Below, in pieces: positions 38,472 through 48,492 of a stretch of 64,000 nucleotides of DNA; the first letter of the stretch is position 1, and every line of letters begins with the position of its first letter. Location of the stretch: NCBI RefSeq assembly GCF_018687515.1, contig NZ_CP061294.1:434001-498000 (forward strand), given 5' to 3'. Below the pieces are notes generated by a model. It worked only from the letters and a program-made list of their open reading frames with translations, was not told the DNA's origin and made no database searches. The stretch is from Polynucleobacter sp. MWH-Spelu-300-X4. Its GTDB lineage: Bacteria > Pseudomonadota > Gammaproteobacteria > Burkholderiales > Burkholderiaceae. The position numbers and the translations under genes are program-made.

Positions 38472-38734
38472 CACTTGCTTTTTGATTTTGCGCTGACTTT
38501 AAAGCAACGTCATATTTTTCTGATTGTCTTGTAGGAAAAGCCTGATTTTTTTGTAAGATAGATTTCATGACCTTCTAAAAACTCTTTGTAGAACAAAGGG
38601 TGCATTTGATAGGCGCTGATAGTTTTGTCAAATTAATCAGTTCCTATATTTTCTAGACATATACATTTCAAACGCTGCCTCCTATTCTCGCTGGATTGGT
38701 TTTTTTGCCGATTAAAACAGTTAGAGGAGAAAAA
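38472..38734 (+). promoter_or_regulatory. Intergenic region upstream of the alanine permease gene
   Basis: This 263-base AT-rich stretch must hold the promoter of the permease-ald operon. A small palindrome CTTTGT-AGA-ACAAAG lies at 38584-38598 and could be an operator, for example of an Lrp-type regulator. AGAGGAG at 38722-38728 is a good ribosome site for the ATG at 38735. I see no gene or terminator for the preceding operon. Confidence 0.45.
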
Positions 38735-40105
38735 ATGGTTCATAACAACCATGAATTAAAAAGAAGTCTTCAACCAAGGCATATACGTTTAATGGCCCTA
38801 GGTTCAACTATTGGTGTTGGCCTATTTCTTGGCTCTGCAACTGCTATTCAGCTAGCGGGTCCTTCCATTATTTTGGGTTATGTATTGGCTGGCCTAGTGG
38901 CATTTATTGTTTTACGTGCCTTAGGCGAAATGGCTGTTCATGAACCAGTCGCTGGCTCATTTGCTCATTACGCGGGTAAATATATGAGCCCATTAGCTGG
39001 GTATCTCGTTGGTTGGGGCTATTGGACCTATTGGGTAGTGGTGGGGTTGGCTGAGGTGACTGCTGTTGGTATGTATATGTCTTTGTGGTTTCCCGATGTG
39101 CCTCAGTGGATTTGGGCATTGGCTTCCATCGTCTGTATGGGAGGCATTAATTTTGTCGCTGTCAAAGTATTTGGTGAGTTTGAGTTCTGGTTCTCATTAA
39201 TCAAGGTGGTCGCTATTGTGACTATGATTGGTATGGGGCTTGGGATGATTTTCTTTGGTATGGGAAATGGTGGTGAACCGATTGGGGTAGCTAACCTTTG
39301 GCAACATGGCGGCATTTTCCCTAATGGGGTCGAGGGATTTTTACTATCTTTACAAATGGTGCTGTTTGCCTATGTGGGTATTGAAATGATTGGCCTCTCT
39401 GCAGGAGAGGCAGAGAACCCAAGTAAAACAATTCCGATGGCGATTGATTCTTTGGCGTGGCGCATTTTGATTTTTTATGTGGGCGCATTGTTCGTCATTC
39501 TTTCTATTTTCCCTTGGCATGAGGTTGGTTCGAGCGGAAGTCCATTTGTCTCTATGTTTGAAAGCATGGGTCTTAGAGAGGCCGCTGGCGTTATTAACTT
39601 TGTTGTAATTACCGCAGCGCTTTCATCTTGCAATGCTGGAATTTTTAGTGGCGGCAGATTGTTATTAGGTTTATCTAGAGTGGGTAACGCACCTAAAGCT
39701 TTGGGGGAGCTGTCTAGTGAGGGTGTGCCATATAAGGCCATTATTTTTACGGTGATCTTTCCAACACTTGGCGTCGCACTTAATTATTTCGTTCCAGAAA
39801 AAGCATTTCAATGGATTACTGCTGCGGTGACTTTAATTGGTTTATTGGTGTGGATTGCTATTTTGGTAACGCAAATCTGCTTCAGAAAACATTTAAGCAA
39901 AAAACAAATTGGAGACTTGTCTTATAAGGCTGTGGGTTGGCCCTATGCCTCCTGGTTTGCGATTGGCTTTGTGTTTTTTGTGATTGGGTTGATGTGGTAT
40001 TCAGACTTAACACGTATGGGATTTTATGTGGGTCCGCCAATTTTAATTTTATTGACAGTTTTTTACTTTGCATTTGGTTTACATAAAAAAGATAGGAGAG
40101 CGTAA
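38735..40105 (+). CDS. Amino acid permease (APC family, AAT type), probably for alanine
   Basis: This is an inner-membrane amino-acid:proton symporter. The 456-residue protein starts with the AAT-family motif LKRSLQPRHIRLMALGSTIGVGLFLGSA and has about 12 hydrophobic segments. GEMAVHEPVAGSFAHYA is the conserved loop after helix 2. The ATG at 38735 has a strong ribosome site; an upstream in-frame start would add a non-conserved 13 residues. Its TAA overlaps the ald ATG by one base. The coupling with alanine dehydrogenase suggests uptake of alanine (CycA-like D-Ala/Gly/Ser or L-Ala). Confidence 0.9.
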   Translation: MVHNNHELKRSLQPRHIRLMALGSTIGVGLFLGSATAIQLAGPSIILGYVLAGLVAFIVLRALGEMAVHEPVAGSFAHYAGKYMSPLAGYLVGWGYWTYWVVVGLAEVTAVGMYMSLWFPDVPQWIWALASIVCMGGINFVAVKVFGEFEFWFSLIKVVAIVTMIGMGLGMIFFGMGNGGEPIGVANLWQHGGIFPNGVEGFLLSLQMVLFAYVGIEMIGLSAGEAENPSKTIPMAIDSLAWRILIFYVGALFVILSIFPWHEVGSSGSPFVSMFESMGLREAAGVINFVVITAALSSCNAGIFSGGRLLLGLSRVGNAPKALGELSSEGVPYKAIIFTVIFPTLGVALNYFVPEKAFQWITAAVTLIGLLVWIAILVTQICFRKHLSKKQIGDLSYKAVGWPYASWFAIGFVFFVIGLMWYSDLTRMGFYVGPPILILLTVFYFAFGLHKKDRRA

Positions 40106-41220
40106 TGATTATTGGTGTGCCTAAAGAAATTAAAAATCATGAGTACCGGGTAGGGCTAACGCCGGATCAGGTGAAAGATCTACGTACGTATGGTCATCAG
40201 GTATTAATTCAAAGAAAAGCGGGCGAAGCGATTGGATTCTTAGATGATCATTACGCCATGGCTGGTGCTAGGTTGATTGATGATGCAAAAGAAGTGTTTT
40301 CAGAATCGGACATGATTGTTAAGGTGAAAGAGCCTCAGATACATGAGTGTCAGATGTTAAAGAAAGACCAAATTTTGTTTACTTATTTACATTTAGCGCC
40401 AGATGTACCTCAGACAGATGCTTTGATAGCATCCGGTGCTACTTGTATTGCTTATGAGACAGTAACGAGCGTGGCGGGAGGTCTGCCTTTATTGGCACCT
40501 ATGAGTGAAGTGGCTGGTCGCATGTCAATTCAGGCAGCTGCACATTACTTGGAAAAATCTCATGGTGGTAGAGCTATATTAATGGCGGGAGTTCCAGGTG
40601 TGCCAGCGGCGAATGTGGTTATTTTGGGGGCGGGGGTTGTTGGTAAGTCAGCATTGAAGATGGCTGTCGGTATGGGGGCTCATGTCACTATATTAGATAA
40701 AAACTTAGAGCGTTTGAGGGAGATTGATGAGCTTTACGGGAATAGGGTTCATACAATTTATTCAAACTCAGCTAATATCGAAAGGTCTGTTTTAGCTGCT
40801 GATGTGGTTATTGGCGGCGTATTGATTCCTGGTGCATCTGCCCCTAAGTTGGTGACTCAATTACTCGTGTCTCAAATGAAGCCGGGGGCGGTGTTAGTGG
40901 ACGTTGCGATTGATCAGGGCGGTTGTTTTGAGACGTCCTTGTCAACAACTCACGATAATCCAATTTATTTAGTAGATGATGTCGTTCATTATTGTGTGGC
41001 CAATATGCCAGGCGCTGTAGCTAGAACATCTACGATAGCACTTACCAATGCAACCTCACCTTTTGTTTTGGAAATTGCTAATAAAGGAATTGCTAAATCT
41101 TTAAAAGATAATCAACATCTCTTGAATGGACTTAATGTTTATCAGGGCCATATAACCTGTGAGGCTGTTGCGCGAGCTCAGGGATTGGATTTTGTGGACC
41201 CTAAAAATATCTTTCATTAA
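40105..41220 (+). CDS. ald: Alanine dehydrogenase
   Basis: Ald deaminates L-alanine to pyruvate and ammonia with NAD+, or works in reverse. The 371-residue length is standard. Motifs include MIIGVPKEIKNHEYRVGLTP at the start, the catalytic lysine region MIVKVKEPQ, the Rossmann NAD loop VVILGAGVVGKSALKMAVGMGAHV and the catalytic His in FTYLHLAPD. It is translationally coupled to the permease, so the pair forms an alanine uptake-and-use unit feeding carbon and nitrogen to the cell. A strong terminator follows. Confidence 0.97.
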   Translation: MIIGVPKEIKNHEYRVGLTPDQVKDLRTYGHQVLIQRKAGEAIGFLDDHYAMAGARLIDDAKEVFSESDMIVKVKEPQIHECQMLKKDQILFTYLHLAPDVPQTDALIASGATCIAYETVTSVAGGLPLLAPMSEVAGRMSIQAAAHYLEKSHGGRAILMAGVPGVPAANVVILGAGVVGKSALKMAVGMGAHVTILDKNLERLREIDELYGNRVHTIYSNSANIERSVLAADVVIGGVLIPGASAPKLVTQLLVSQMKPGAVLVDVAIDQGGCFETSLSTTHDNPIYLVDDVVHYCVANMPGAVARTSTIALTNATSPFVLEIANKGIAKSLKDNQHLLNGLNVYQGHITCEAVARAQGLDFVDPKNIFH

Positions 41221-41242
41221 GAGCAATGAAGGATAACTAAAA

Positions 41243-41268
41243 CAAAAGCCACCCTAGGGTGGCTTTTG
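41243..41268 (+). terminator. Terminator after ald
   Basis: CAAAAGCCACC and GGTGGCTTTTG pair around CTAG, giving an 11-base stem with a T-rich 3' arm, 22 bases after the ald stop. It may also serve fbp on the other strand. Confidence 0.85.
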
Positions 41269-41315
41269 CATTGAATGTAGTTGAATCTAACCTGACCCAA
41301 CCCAATCGAACTAAA

Positions 41316-42302
41316 TCAGGTTCCCAAATGGTATTTCTGAATGAGTTCTACTTCATTCTTTGAGCCTAATACGACAGAAACGCGTTGATGTAGTTTTTCT
41401 GAGGGTAGGCCTAAAATACGCTCTTTACCGTTTACAGAAGCGCCACCAGCTTGTTCAATTAAGAAACTCATAGGGTTGGCTTCATACATCAAACGTAGTT
41501 TTCCTGGTTTGCTTGGGTCGCGTTTATCCCATGGATACATAAATACACCGCCTCGACATAAGATTCTATGTACATCTGCCACCATAGATGCAATCCAACG
41601 CATATTGAAATCTTTTTTGCGCGAGCCTTCAACGCCAGCTAAACATTCATCAACATAGCGTCTTACAGGCTGGTCCCAGTGGCGCATATTGGACATGTTG
41701 ATGGCAAACTCTTTGGTATCAGGAGAGATTTGTACATTCTCTTTGATGAGTAGGAATTCATTGGTTTCATGATCAAGCGTAAACATATGTACGCCTTGAC
41801 CAGTTGTGTATACAAGACTGGTTTGTGGGCCATACACCACATAGCCAGCAGCTAGCTGGTCTTTTCCTGATTGTAGGAAATCTTGCTCAGTAGCTGGACC
41901 CGCATGATTTTTTTTCAAAATAGAGAAAATGGTGCCAATCGATACATTGACATCAATATTGGATGAGCCATCTAATGGATCAAATAGTAGAAGGAGATTG
42001 CCTTGCGCATTAGCCGGATAAATGGTTTCCATTTCCTCTGATGCCATGGCGGCCAAGCTTGCTTCTTTGCCACAAGCTTGCAAAAGAATATCGTTTGAAA
42101 TGATATCTAGTTTCTGTTGTGTTTCGCCTTGAACGTTGCCGCTACCTGCTGAGCCAATAATGCCCGCTAATGCACCTTGTTCAACTTGCTTAGCGATGAG
42201 TTTGCAAGCGTTAGATACTGAAATCAATAAAGAGCTAGGGATGCTTGAGTCTTTAGCCGCTAGTGCAGATATATATTGTGTAAAGGTAGTACCTTGGGAC
42301 AT
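41316..42302 (-). CDS. fbp: Fructose-1,6-bisphosphatase class 1
   Basis: Fbp removes the 1-phosphate from fructose-1,6-bisphosphate in gluconeogenesis. The 328-residue protein has the metal-binding signature [22 protein letters not shown], the substrate segment around [15 protein letters not shown], and the [18 protein letters not shown] block near the C-terminus. The start is the ATG at 42302 ([10 protein letters not shown]). An in-frame ATG at 42350 would overlap pepN and has no family support. It follows pepN by ten bases on the minus strand and is likely co-transcribed with it. Confidence 0.96.
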   Translation of the reverse strand: MSQGTTFTQYISALAAKDSSIPSSLLISVSNACKLIAKQVEQGALAGIIGSAGSGNVQGETQQKLDIISNDILLQACGKEASLAAMASEEMETIYPANAQGNLLLLFDPLDGSSNIDVNVSIGTIFSILKKNHAGPATEQDFLQSGKDQLAAGYVVYGPQTSLVYTTGQGVHMFTLDHETNEFLLIKENVQISPDTKEFAINMSNMRHWDQPVRRYVDECLAGVEGSRKKDFNMRWIASMVADVHRILCRGGVFMYPWDKRDPSKPGKLRLMYEANPMSFLIEQAGGASVNGKERILGLPSEKLHQRVSVVLGSKNEVELIQKYHLGT

Positions 42303-42312
42303 GTGAACCTTT

Positions 42313-44928
42313 TTAACTATGTAGAGCTTTTTGAATAACTTCTGCCACATCTGATGACAGATGATCTTGTCTAGATATCAATTCTAGTGCCGATTTCATA
42401 TGATTTTGATAAACCGGTGCAAATTGTTTCCAGCGGTCTAGGCCTCTTGCTAGTCGGGCTGCTACTTGAGGGTTGATTTGATTGAGTTCTATGACTTGTT
42501 TTGCCCAAAATTGGTAGCTTTCTCCATTGGGGTTGTGGAAGGCTCCTGGATTACTCATGCAGAAAGCATGAATTAAGCTTCTAGCTCTATTGGGGTTTTT
42601 GATATTGAAGTCTGGGTGATTTCTTAAAGTTAAGACATCCGCCATGACGGGGTGTTGACCGGTTAAATCTTCCTGCCTAGTTGCCTGAAGGGTGAACCAT
42701 TTATCAATAACCAAAGCGTCATCAGAAAAACGCTGATGGAAATCATTCAGGCAGATTTCTGCTTGTGGCGAGGCGAAGTTAACTAAAGTTGCTAGTGCGC
42801 CATACCGATCTGTCATGTTGTTGGCGGATTGATATTGTTCTTGAGCCCACTTGTGGGCATTGGGCGCTTGGGCGCTCATGAGCATATGTAGCGCTAAATT
42901 TTTAAGTGCGCGTCGACCAGCATTTGCAGCATCAGGGTTGTAGCTTCCTGGTGTTTGATGGTTTTGATAAGTTGTTGTCCACTCGGCTAGTAATGAAGTG
43001 GCTAATTGCTCTCTTATTTTTCGGCGTGACAAATGAATAGCTTGCGGGTCGATGATGGCTACCTGTTCATAGAGGTAGCTTTCTGCTGGTAGAGTAAAAA
43101 CAAGATCTTTAAAAGCGGGATCTAGTAACGGGTCTAGTAACAACTCACGTAAAGCGTCAATAACAGCAGTATCTAAAGTAGTGTTACTTAAGATGCTATC
43201 AATATATAGTTTTTGTATGGCTTCCCAACGATTGAAAGCATCATCATCTTTTTTAACTAAGGTGAGTAACTCAGCTTCATCTTGATCAAATTCCAAGATG
43301 ATCGGCGCAGAGAAGTTTCTATTAATAGACAACACCGGTTTATCTGCTAAGCCAGTTACTGTAATGACTTCGGAGGCTTTGGTGAGTTCAAATAGTTTTT
43401 CTTGGGCATGCCCCCCATCTAAAGTCCCATCTCCTTTGTGGATCAATTTATAAAGTAGTGGAATATGAAATGGTTCTTTTTTTGTTTGTCCTGGGGTGCT
43501 TGGGCAGGATTGGGATAGCTTTATCTGATAGGTGCCGTCATTAAAGCTTTCTTTAACAGTTACTCTTGGCGTGCCAGATTGGCTGTACCAGTATTTAAAT
43601 TGAGTTAGGTCTTTATTATTGGCATCTGCCATGGCGGCTGTGAAGTCGTCACAAGTAACAGCTTGACCATCATGACGCTTAAAGTACAAGTCCATGCCCT
43701 TACGGAAACCCTCTTTACCTAAAAGAGTTTGTTGCATACGGACAACTTCCGCACCTTTTTCATAAACAGTTACTGTGTAAAAGTTATTAATTTCTTGATA
43801 ACTATCTGGGCGGATAGGGTGAGCCATGGGGCCAGCATCTTCTGGAAATTGAACTTGACGTAATAGACGTACATCTTCAATGCGTTTGACGGCTTTACCA
43901 GATTCGCTACCCATTTGGTCAGCAGAAAACTCTTGGTCTCTAAAAACAGTTAAACCTTCTTTAAGAGATAGTTGGAACCAGTCTTTGCACGTAACGCGAT
44001 TACCTGTCCAGTTATGGAAATATTCGTGCGCTACGACGCTCTCCACGTTGCCGTAATCTACATCTGTAGCGGTTTCTGGGTTGGCTAAAACAAACTTTGT
44101 GTTAAAAATGTTTAAGCCTTTATTCTCCATGGCACCCATGTTGAAGTCACCAACTGCAACAATCATGAAGCGATCTAAGTCGAGTTCTAATCCAAAACGT
44201 TGCTCATCCCAGCGAATGGAGGCTATGAGGGAGTCCATAGCATGTTCAGTTTTGCTAAGGTCTTTAGCTTCAACCCATACTTGTAGTAATTTGGACTTTC
44301 CTGACGCACTTTTAATGGTGCGCTCAATAGCGTGTAGCTTGCCTGCAACTAAGGCGAATAGGTAAGAAGGTTTTGGAAATGGGTCTTGCCAAACGGCAGA
44401 GTGCCAACCATTGCCTAATTCTTCTTCTTTAATCAAATTACCGTTAGATAAGAGCACTGGAAATTGTGCTTTTAAAGCGCGGAGTGTGACTTGGTAAGTC
44501 GCCATCACATCTGGGCGATCTAGGAAGTAAGTGATTTTTCTAAAGCCTTCTGCCTCGCATTGCGTAAAGAAATTTCCATTAGAGACATATAACCCCATCA
44601 AGGAGGTATTTTTCTCTGGTACGCAGGCGCTTGTGATGCTTAACTCAAAAGTATCGGGTAGATTTTTTAAGGTTAATGATTCTGGGGTTAATACATAATC
44701 AGTGATGATGACACCGTTGACTCGAACGCTCACAAGCTCTTGTTCTTCGCCATGTAGGATTAGTGATTGATTTTGGCCCGCGCGATCATTGCGTTTCATT
44801 TGCATGCGATTAACCACAATCGTGCGCGCTGGATTTAATGCAATATCCAAATCAACTGTTTGAATTAAAAAAGCTGGTTCTTTGTATTCGCTTCTTAAAA
44901 ATGTAACGGGACTATCTGTGCGGGCCAT
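42313..44928 (-). CDS. pepN: Aminopeptidase N (M1 family)
   Basis: PepN is a zinc metallopeptidase that removes N-terminal residues from peptides in the cytoplasm. The 871-residue protein has the substrate-anchoring GAMEN at 265-269, the zinc site HEYFH at 301-305 and the third zinc ligand Glu324 in SLKEGLT. The C-terminal domains are of the long Escherichia-type form. Upstream is a GDT1-family gene on the same strand, 25 bases away; downstream is fbp. Confidence 0.96.
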   Translation of the reverse strand: MARTDSPVTFLRSEYKEPAFLIQTVDLDIALNPARTIVVNRMQMKRNDRAGQNQSLILHGEEQELVSVRVNGVIITDYVLTPESLTLKNLPDTFELSITSACVPEKNTSLMGLYVSNGNFFTQCEAEGFRKITYFLDRPDVMATYQVTLRALKAQFPVLLSNGNLIKEEELGNGWHSAVWQDPFPKPSYLFALVAGKLHAIERTIKSASGKSKLLQVWVEAKDLSKTEHAMDSLIASIRWDEQRFGLELDLDRFMIVAVGDFNMGAMENKGLNIFNTKFVLANPETATDVDYGNVESVVAHEYFHNWTGNRVTCKDWFQLSLKEGLTVFRDQEFSADQMGSESGKAVKRIEDVRLLRQVQFPEDAGPMAHPIRPDSYQEINNFYTVTVYEKGAEVVRMQQTLLGKEGFRKGMDLYFKRHDGQAVTCDDFTAAMADANNKDLTQFKYWYSQSGTPRVTVKESFNDGTYQIKLSQSCPSTPGQTKKEPFHIPLLYKLIHKGDGTLDGGHAQEKLFELTKASEVITVTGLADKPVLSINRNFSAPIILEFDQDEAELLTLVKKDDDAFNRWEAIQKLYIDSILSNTTLDTAVIDALRELLLDPLLDPAFKDLVFTLPAESYLYEQVAIIDPQAIHLSRRKIREQLATSLLAEWTTTYQNHQTPGSYNPDAANAGRRALKNLALHMLMSAQAPNAHKWAQEQYQSANNMTDRYGALATLVNFASPQAEICLNDFHQRFSDDALVIDKWFTLQATRQEDLTGQHPVMADVLTLRNHPDFNIKNPNRARSLIHAFCMSNPGAFHNPNGESYQFWAKQVIELNQINPQVAARLARGLDRWKQFAPVYQNHMKSALELISRQDHLSSDVAEVIQKALHS

Positions 44929-44953
44929 AAATATTTTCTGGTGCTAAAAATTA

Positions 44954-45526
44954 TTAAATCACAAGGGTTGCGATACCCATAACGATAAACAAGAATGAAG
45001 CAACGCCATGAACCCATTTAATGGGTAGGGCTTTTGTGAATTTCTTCCCTAACCAAACGGCAGGAGCATTGGCTAACATCATGCCCAAAGTTGTTCCGGC
45101 AACTACGGCGAGTAAATCATCATAGCGAGCGCCTAGTGCCACGGTTGCCACTTGAGTTTTATCGCCCATTTCAGCCATAAAGAATAAAGACGTAGTGATC
45201 GTAAATATTTTCCAAGGGCTATGGGTGCTAGGAGTATTTTCGTCACCATCCAATTTATCTGGGATTAATAACCAAAGGCCTAAAGCTATAAAGCCAACAC
45301 CAAGTATCCAACGCATCACTTCAGGATTAATCCATTGGGATACTGCGCTTCCCACCCAAGCTGCTAAAGCGTGATTTAAGAGTGTGGCAATCAAAATGCC
45401 AAAAATGATGCCCCAATGATGGTCTTTATACCGACTCGCTAGCATGAGCGATAACAATTGGGTTTTATCGCCAATTTCAGCAAGAGCAACGATACTGGTG
45501 GCTAAAAGGAATGAATTAAAGTCCAT
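44954..45526 (-). CDS. TMEM165/GDT1 (UPF0016) family cation exporter, probably manganese
   Basis: This 190-residue membrane protein consists of two homologous three-helix halves. Each starts with the family motif E-x-G-D-K-T: EIGDKTQLLSLMLA near residue 17 and EMGDKTQVATVALGA near residue 118. GDT1 proteins exchange Mn2+ or Ca2+ for protons; bacterial members are mainly manganese exporters. The upstream leader does not show the yybP-ykoY manganese riboswitch that controls some relatives. It is followed by pepN on the same strand. Confidence 0.92.
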   Translation of the reverse strand: MDFNSFLLATSIVALAEIGDKTQLLSLMLASRYKDHHWGIIFGILIATLLNHALAAWVGSAVSQWINPEVMRWILGVGFIALGLWLLIPDKLDGDENTPSTHSPWKIFTITTSLFFMAEMGDKTQVATVALGARYDDLLAVVAGTTLGMMLANAPAVWLGKKFTKALPIKWVHGVASFLFIVMGIATLVI

Positions 45527-45594
45527 GGATTCAATAAGTTATGGGTTCAGAAATGGTTTCAAATATAGCGCTATTATAAAAACTAACAAAAGCG

Positions 45595-45620
45595 TGTCTG
45601 CTAATAAGATTAGTTAGACA
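45595..45620. repeat. Dyad symmetry between the GDT1 gene and the rubrerythrin-like gene
   Basis: TGTCT-G-CTAAT-AAG-ATTAG-TT-AGACA forms an almost perfect dyad in the 150-base divergent intergenic region. It lies 69 bases before one start and 57 bases before the other, which suits an operator for a metal- or peroxide-responsive regulator. No regulator can be named from the sequence. Confidence 0.5.
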
Positions 45621-45676
45621 TAAACTATACAGGTCTAGTTTGAAACATTGATTTAATTTGCTAATGGGGGGCGGAA

Positions 45677-46117
45677 GTGCCAATACTTAAAGGTAGTAAA
45701 ACTGAGCAAAGTCTAAAAGATGCTTTTGCTAGTGAGTCGCAGGCTAGCCGCCGTTATTTATATTTTGCGAACATGTGTGATGTGGCAGGGGAAAGTGATT
45801 TGGCCGCATTGTTTCGATCAACGGCTGAAGGTGAAACGGGGCATGCACATGGTCACATGGAATTCTTAATTGAAGGTGGTGCTGGCGAGCCTATTACAGG
45901 GTTGCCTAGCCGCACCCCTCAAGAAGCTTTAGAGGCGGCCATTTATGGTGAGACGCATGAGTTCACCGATGTGTATACGCAGATGGCTAAAACTGCTCGA
46001 GAAGAAGGCTTTGATGAAATTGCAGAATGGTTTGATACTTTAGAGCGGGCGGAACGCTCTCATGCAGAGCGGTATCAAAAAGCTTTAAATGATTTATTGG
46101 CGCGAGCCGATAAGTGA
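45677..46117 (+). CDS. Rubrerythrin-like diiron protein without rubredoxin domain
   Basis: The 146-residue protein is a ferritin-like four-helix bundle. Diiron ligands are visible in ESQASRRYLYF (helix 1), EGETGHAHGH (ExxH, helix 2), the glutamates of IYGETHEFTDVY (helix 3) and ERAERSHAERY (ExxH, helix 4). The C-terminal rubredoxin-like FeCys4 domain of classical rubrerythrin is absent, so another electron donor is needed, as for the erythrin/sulerythrin group. Such proteins reduce peroxide. The start is a GTG after GGGGGGCGGAA. It is divergent from the GDT1 gene. Confidence 0.9.
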   Translation: MPILKGSKTEQSLKDAFASESQASRRYLYFANMCDVAGESDLAALFRSTAEGETGHAHGHMEFLIEGGAGEPITGLPSRTPQEALEAAIYGETHEFTDVYTQMAKTAREEGFDEIAEWFDTLERAERSHAERYQKALNDLLARADK

Positions 46118-46136
46118 TAGCTCAAGATTTTAAATT

Positions 46137-47561
46137 TCAGCTTCTGACAATGTGAACGCTGCATGGCGCTTCTTCGACAATTTTTGTCATAGAGGTTCGC
46201 CATGGGGTGACTTTGGTCGGGATCTTATGTGATGCGCCAATCAAAATCATGGATGCTTGATTGTCCTCTGCAAACTCAACAATGCGAGAGGCTGGATCCA
46301 TGGCTTCTAGCACATGGAAGGATAGGCGCTCGGTAGGCATTTGTAATGGCTTTGCCCAATCCATTAATTGCACCAAATGACCACGAACAATTCCTGATGC
46401 CGTTTCATCTTCATTGCTGCCTTCAAATGTCGGCGTGCTAGATATGGTACTTAAGCAAATTAAACGACTCTCTGGGTAGGCTTGTAATAAATGTTTAGCA
46501 GTGCTTTGCATGCGTTGTCGTAAAACCTCATCATTTTGACGGGTGTCAATCGCAGCAATAATTAACGGGGCATTATCTTGAGCAATGCTAGGTTTGGGGC
46601 ATGGTGATGGTTCGTAACCTGCCGCCCTAAACCAGCGCTTCATGTTTTGCCAGGCGCTATTAGGATAGAGTTTTTCAGCACGCTCAGTTAATTGCACGCC
46701 TTCTGGAGCTCTTAATAATTGACGTAGCCGTGTGGAACTTTGATAACGGTTGCTAGCTAAAGGCTCTAAACAACGTAAAACTACTTCTTGTAGCCATAAA
46801 GGGATTTCTTTGCGGATAGCTCTTGGTGGAAGTGGTTCCATCCACATTCTTTTGCGTAGGCCGCCAATAGTGCTTGGAGCGCCAAAAGGAAACTCGCCGG
46901 TTAGCATTTCATAGAGAATGGCGCCAATAGCAAAAATATCGCTGCGCCAATCATTTCTCATACCCATGACTTGTTCTGGAGAGATATAGGGCGCTGATCC
47001 AACTCCTTTACGCATTTGCTCAACCAGTAAATCTGGGTAACGCATATGGTGGGCTAAACCAAAATCAATCAAGGCAATCTTATTGTCTTTGCCAATTAAA
47101 ATATTTTCTGGTTTTAAGTCGAGGTGTATGACATCTTGCGCGTGCAGACTAGCCACCGCTAAAGAAATATTCGCGACAATTTCAACCACTTGAGAAATAT
47201 CTTCTAAACGACCACCTTGCTCTTCGAGTAATTCTGTTAGTGGACGACCTTCTAAGCGCTCCATCGCAATATAAGGTTTGCGCGCCATGTTTCCCGCGCC
47301 AGCTAGTCTTGGCACATAAGGGCTCTTTAGAGCCTTCATGATGGTTAGTTCGGTTTCAAAGCCAATTAAGCTTTCTACCGGTTGGTCGCGTCCAACACGA
47401 GGTACTTTTAAAAGAATAGGGTAAAGCACACCTTCTTTAGTGGCCTCATATAAAACAGCCATGCCGCCACGGTGAACTTCTTGACCAATTAAAAAACCAT
47501 CAATTTCTTTACCTTCTTGGAAAATCTCATTGATAGATTCAATTTGTTTATTAATCGCCAT
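46137..47561 (-). CDS. Serine/threonine protein kinase fused to a universal stress protein domain
   Basis: The 474-residue protein has a Hanks-type kinase domain (about 20-300) and a UspA-like domain (about 330-474). In the kinase, the ATP-binding lysine is Lys52, the catalytic loop is HLDLKPEN (146-153, Leu in place of the usual Arg, so a non-RD kinase), and DFG is at 166-168. The activation segment ends in SAPYISPEQ. The Usp part ends with MILIGASHKI...CSVHIVRS, the classic ATP-binding G-rich block. No membrane segment is seen. It is six bases downstream of a metallophosphoesterase gene, so kinase and possible phosphatase are co-expressed. The stress signal and targets are unknown. Confidence 0.9.
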   Translation of the reverse strand: MAINKQIESINEIFQEGKEIDGFLIGQEVHRGGMAVLYEATKEGVLYPILLKVPRVGRDQPVESLIGFETELTIMKALKSPYVPRLAGAGNMARKPYIAMERLEGRPLTELLEEQGGRLEDISQVVEIVANISLAVASLHAQDVIHLDLKPENILIGKDNKIALIDFGLAHHMRYPDLLVEQMRKGVGSAPYISPEQVMGMRNDWRSDIFAIGAILYEMLTGEFPFGAPSTIGGLRKRMWMEPLPPRAIRKEIPLWLQEVVLRCLEPLASNRYQSSTRLRQLLRAPEGVQLTERAEKLYPNSAWQNMKRWFRAAGYEPSPCPKPSIAQDNAPLIIAAIDTRQNDEVLRQRMQSTAKHLLQAYPESRLICLSTISSTPTFEGSNEDETASGIVRGHLVQLMDWAKPLQMPTERLSFHVLEAMDPASRIVEFAEDNQASMILIGASHKIPTKVTPWRTSMTKIVEEAPCSVHIVRS

Positions 47562-47567
47562 GGCCGA

Positions 47568-48326
47568 TTATTTTCCTGTGAGTAGGCGATTAATGAGCTC
47601 GTCTGGTAGACCTGCTTTACGAACTTTTTCAGCGGCTTTGTAATGATCGTAGTCTACGCGATGGAAAGTAACGCATTCTTCATCAGGCTCAAATAAAGCG
47701 TAACCAGCAGCAGGGTTGCCGTCTCGTGGTTGCCCGAGAGAGCCGGCAATGGTGACCCAGCGTCTATGTCTTGACATAGGAACTGGTTCGCCTGGATGAG
47801 GATGGAAGCGCATCAATTTGCCAACGGTGCTTTGGTAATACACAGTCGCTTCATGAACATGACCAACAAAGGTGTAAATACTTTCTGAGGATTCGGCGCA
47901 ATGCCAAGCAGCCATGCCGCCATCAACATAACTCCAGTTTTCCGGTTTGGCTGCAGATGCATGCACAAAACAAATTTCTTCTTCTTTATGAATGAGTGGC
48001 AGCTGTTTTAGAAAATGGGTATGGTCGTCGCCCAATTGTTCGCGGGTCCATTGAATTGCAGCCCACGCTGCTTTATTCATGCGAGTAGAGTGATCGGTAA
48101 AGATGGCTTGATCATGGTTACCCATCACCGCAATCGCTTTATTTTTATCGATTAATTCTGAAACTTTTTCAATGATTGCCTTAGGGTCGGCGTTGTAGCC
48201 TACTAAGTCACCTAAGAAAACAAATTCATTGGCGCCTTGCTCTTCGGCATGCTCCATACATGCCTCGAAAGCTTCAAGGTTGCTATGAATATCAGCAAAG
48301 AGGGCGATTTTTCTATCGGAGGACAT
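47568..48326 (-). CDS. Metallophosphoesterase (calcineurin-like), partner of the kinase-Usp protein
   Basis: This 252-residue soluble phosphoesterase has the dinuclear-metal motifs of the superfamily: FADIHSN (D-x-H), FLGDLVGYN (GD-x-x-G), VMGNHDQA (GNH-D), and histidines in FVHASA and FVGHVHEATV. It resembles the YfcE-like and predicted protein-phosphatase group. I start at the ATG at 48326. A TTG at 48344 is also possible, since the AAGG just before the ATG is too close to be a good ribosome site. It precedes the kinase gene by six bases. Dephosphorylation of the kinase's targets is inference. Confidence 0.88.
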   Translation of the reverse strand: MSSDRKIALFADIHSNLEAFEACMEHAEEQGANEFVFLGDLVGYNADPKAIIEKVSELIDKNKAIAVMGNHDQAIFTDHSTRMNKAAWAAIQWTREQLGDDHTHFLKQLPLIHKEEEICFVHASAAKPENWSYVDGGMAAWHCAESSESIYTFVGHVHEATVYYQSTVGKLMRFHPHPGEPVPMSRHRRWVTIAGSLGQPRDGNPAAGYALFEPDEECVTFHRVDYDHYKAAEKVRKAGLPDELINRLLTGK

Positions 48327-48423
48327 CCTTAAATGATAGGCCAATAAACGGATAGTTTGCTGACATTTGGCTTATTTTTTTTGATTTAGATAAAGAAATT
48401 AAAAAAAGAATTTCAGTCAATAA

Positions 48424-48447
48424 AAAAGCCACCCGGAGGTGGCTTTT
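48424..48447 (-). terminator. Terminator after the cytochrome c gene
   Basis: On the minus strand AAAAGCCACC and GGTGGCTTTT pair around a four-base loop and run into TTTTTT, 46 bases after the cytochrome stop codon. Confidence 0.85.
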
Positions 48448-48492
48448 GCATGCACACAAATAGGTGCTAATACGAATAATTACTTAAGATAA

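Noticed and set aside
45527..45676. yybP-ykoY manganese riboswitch before the GDT1-family gene
   Set aside because: The conserved GGGGAGUA-type segments are not present on the minus strand; only the dyad is seen.
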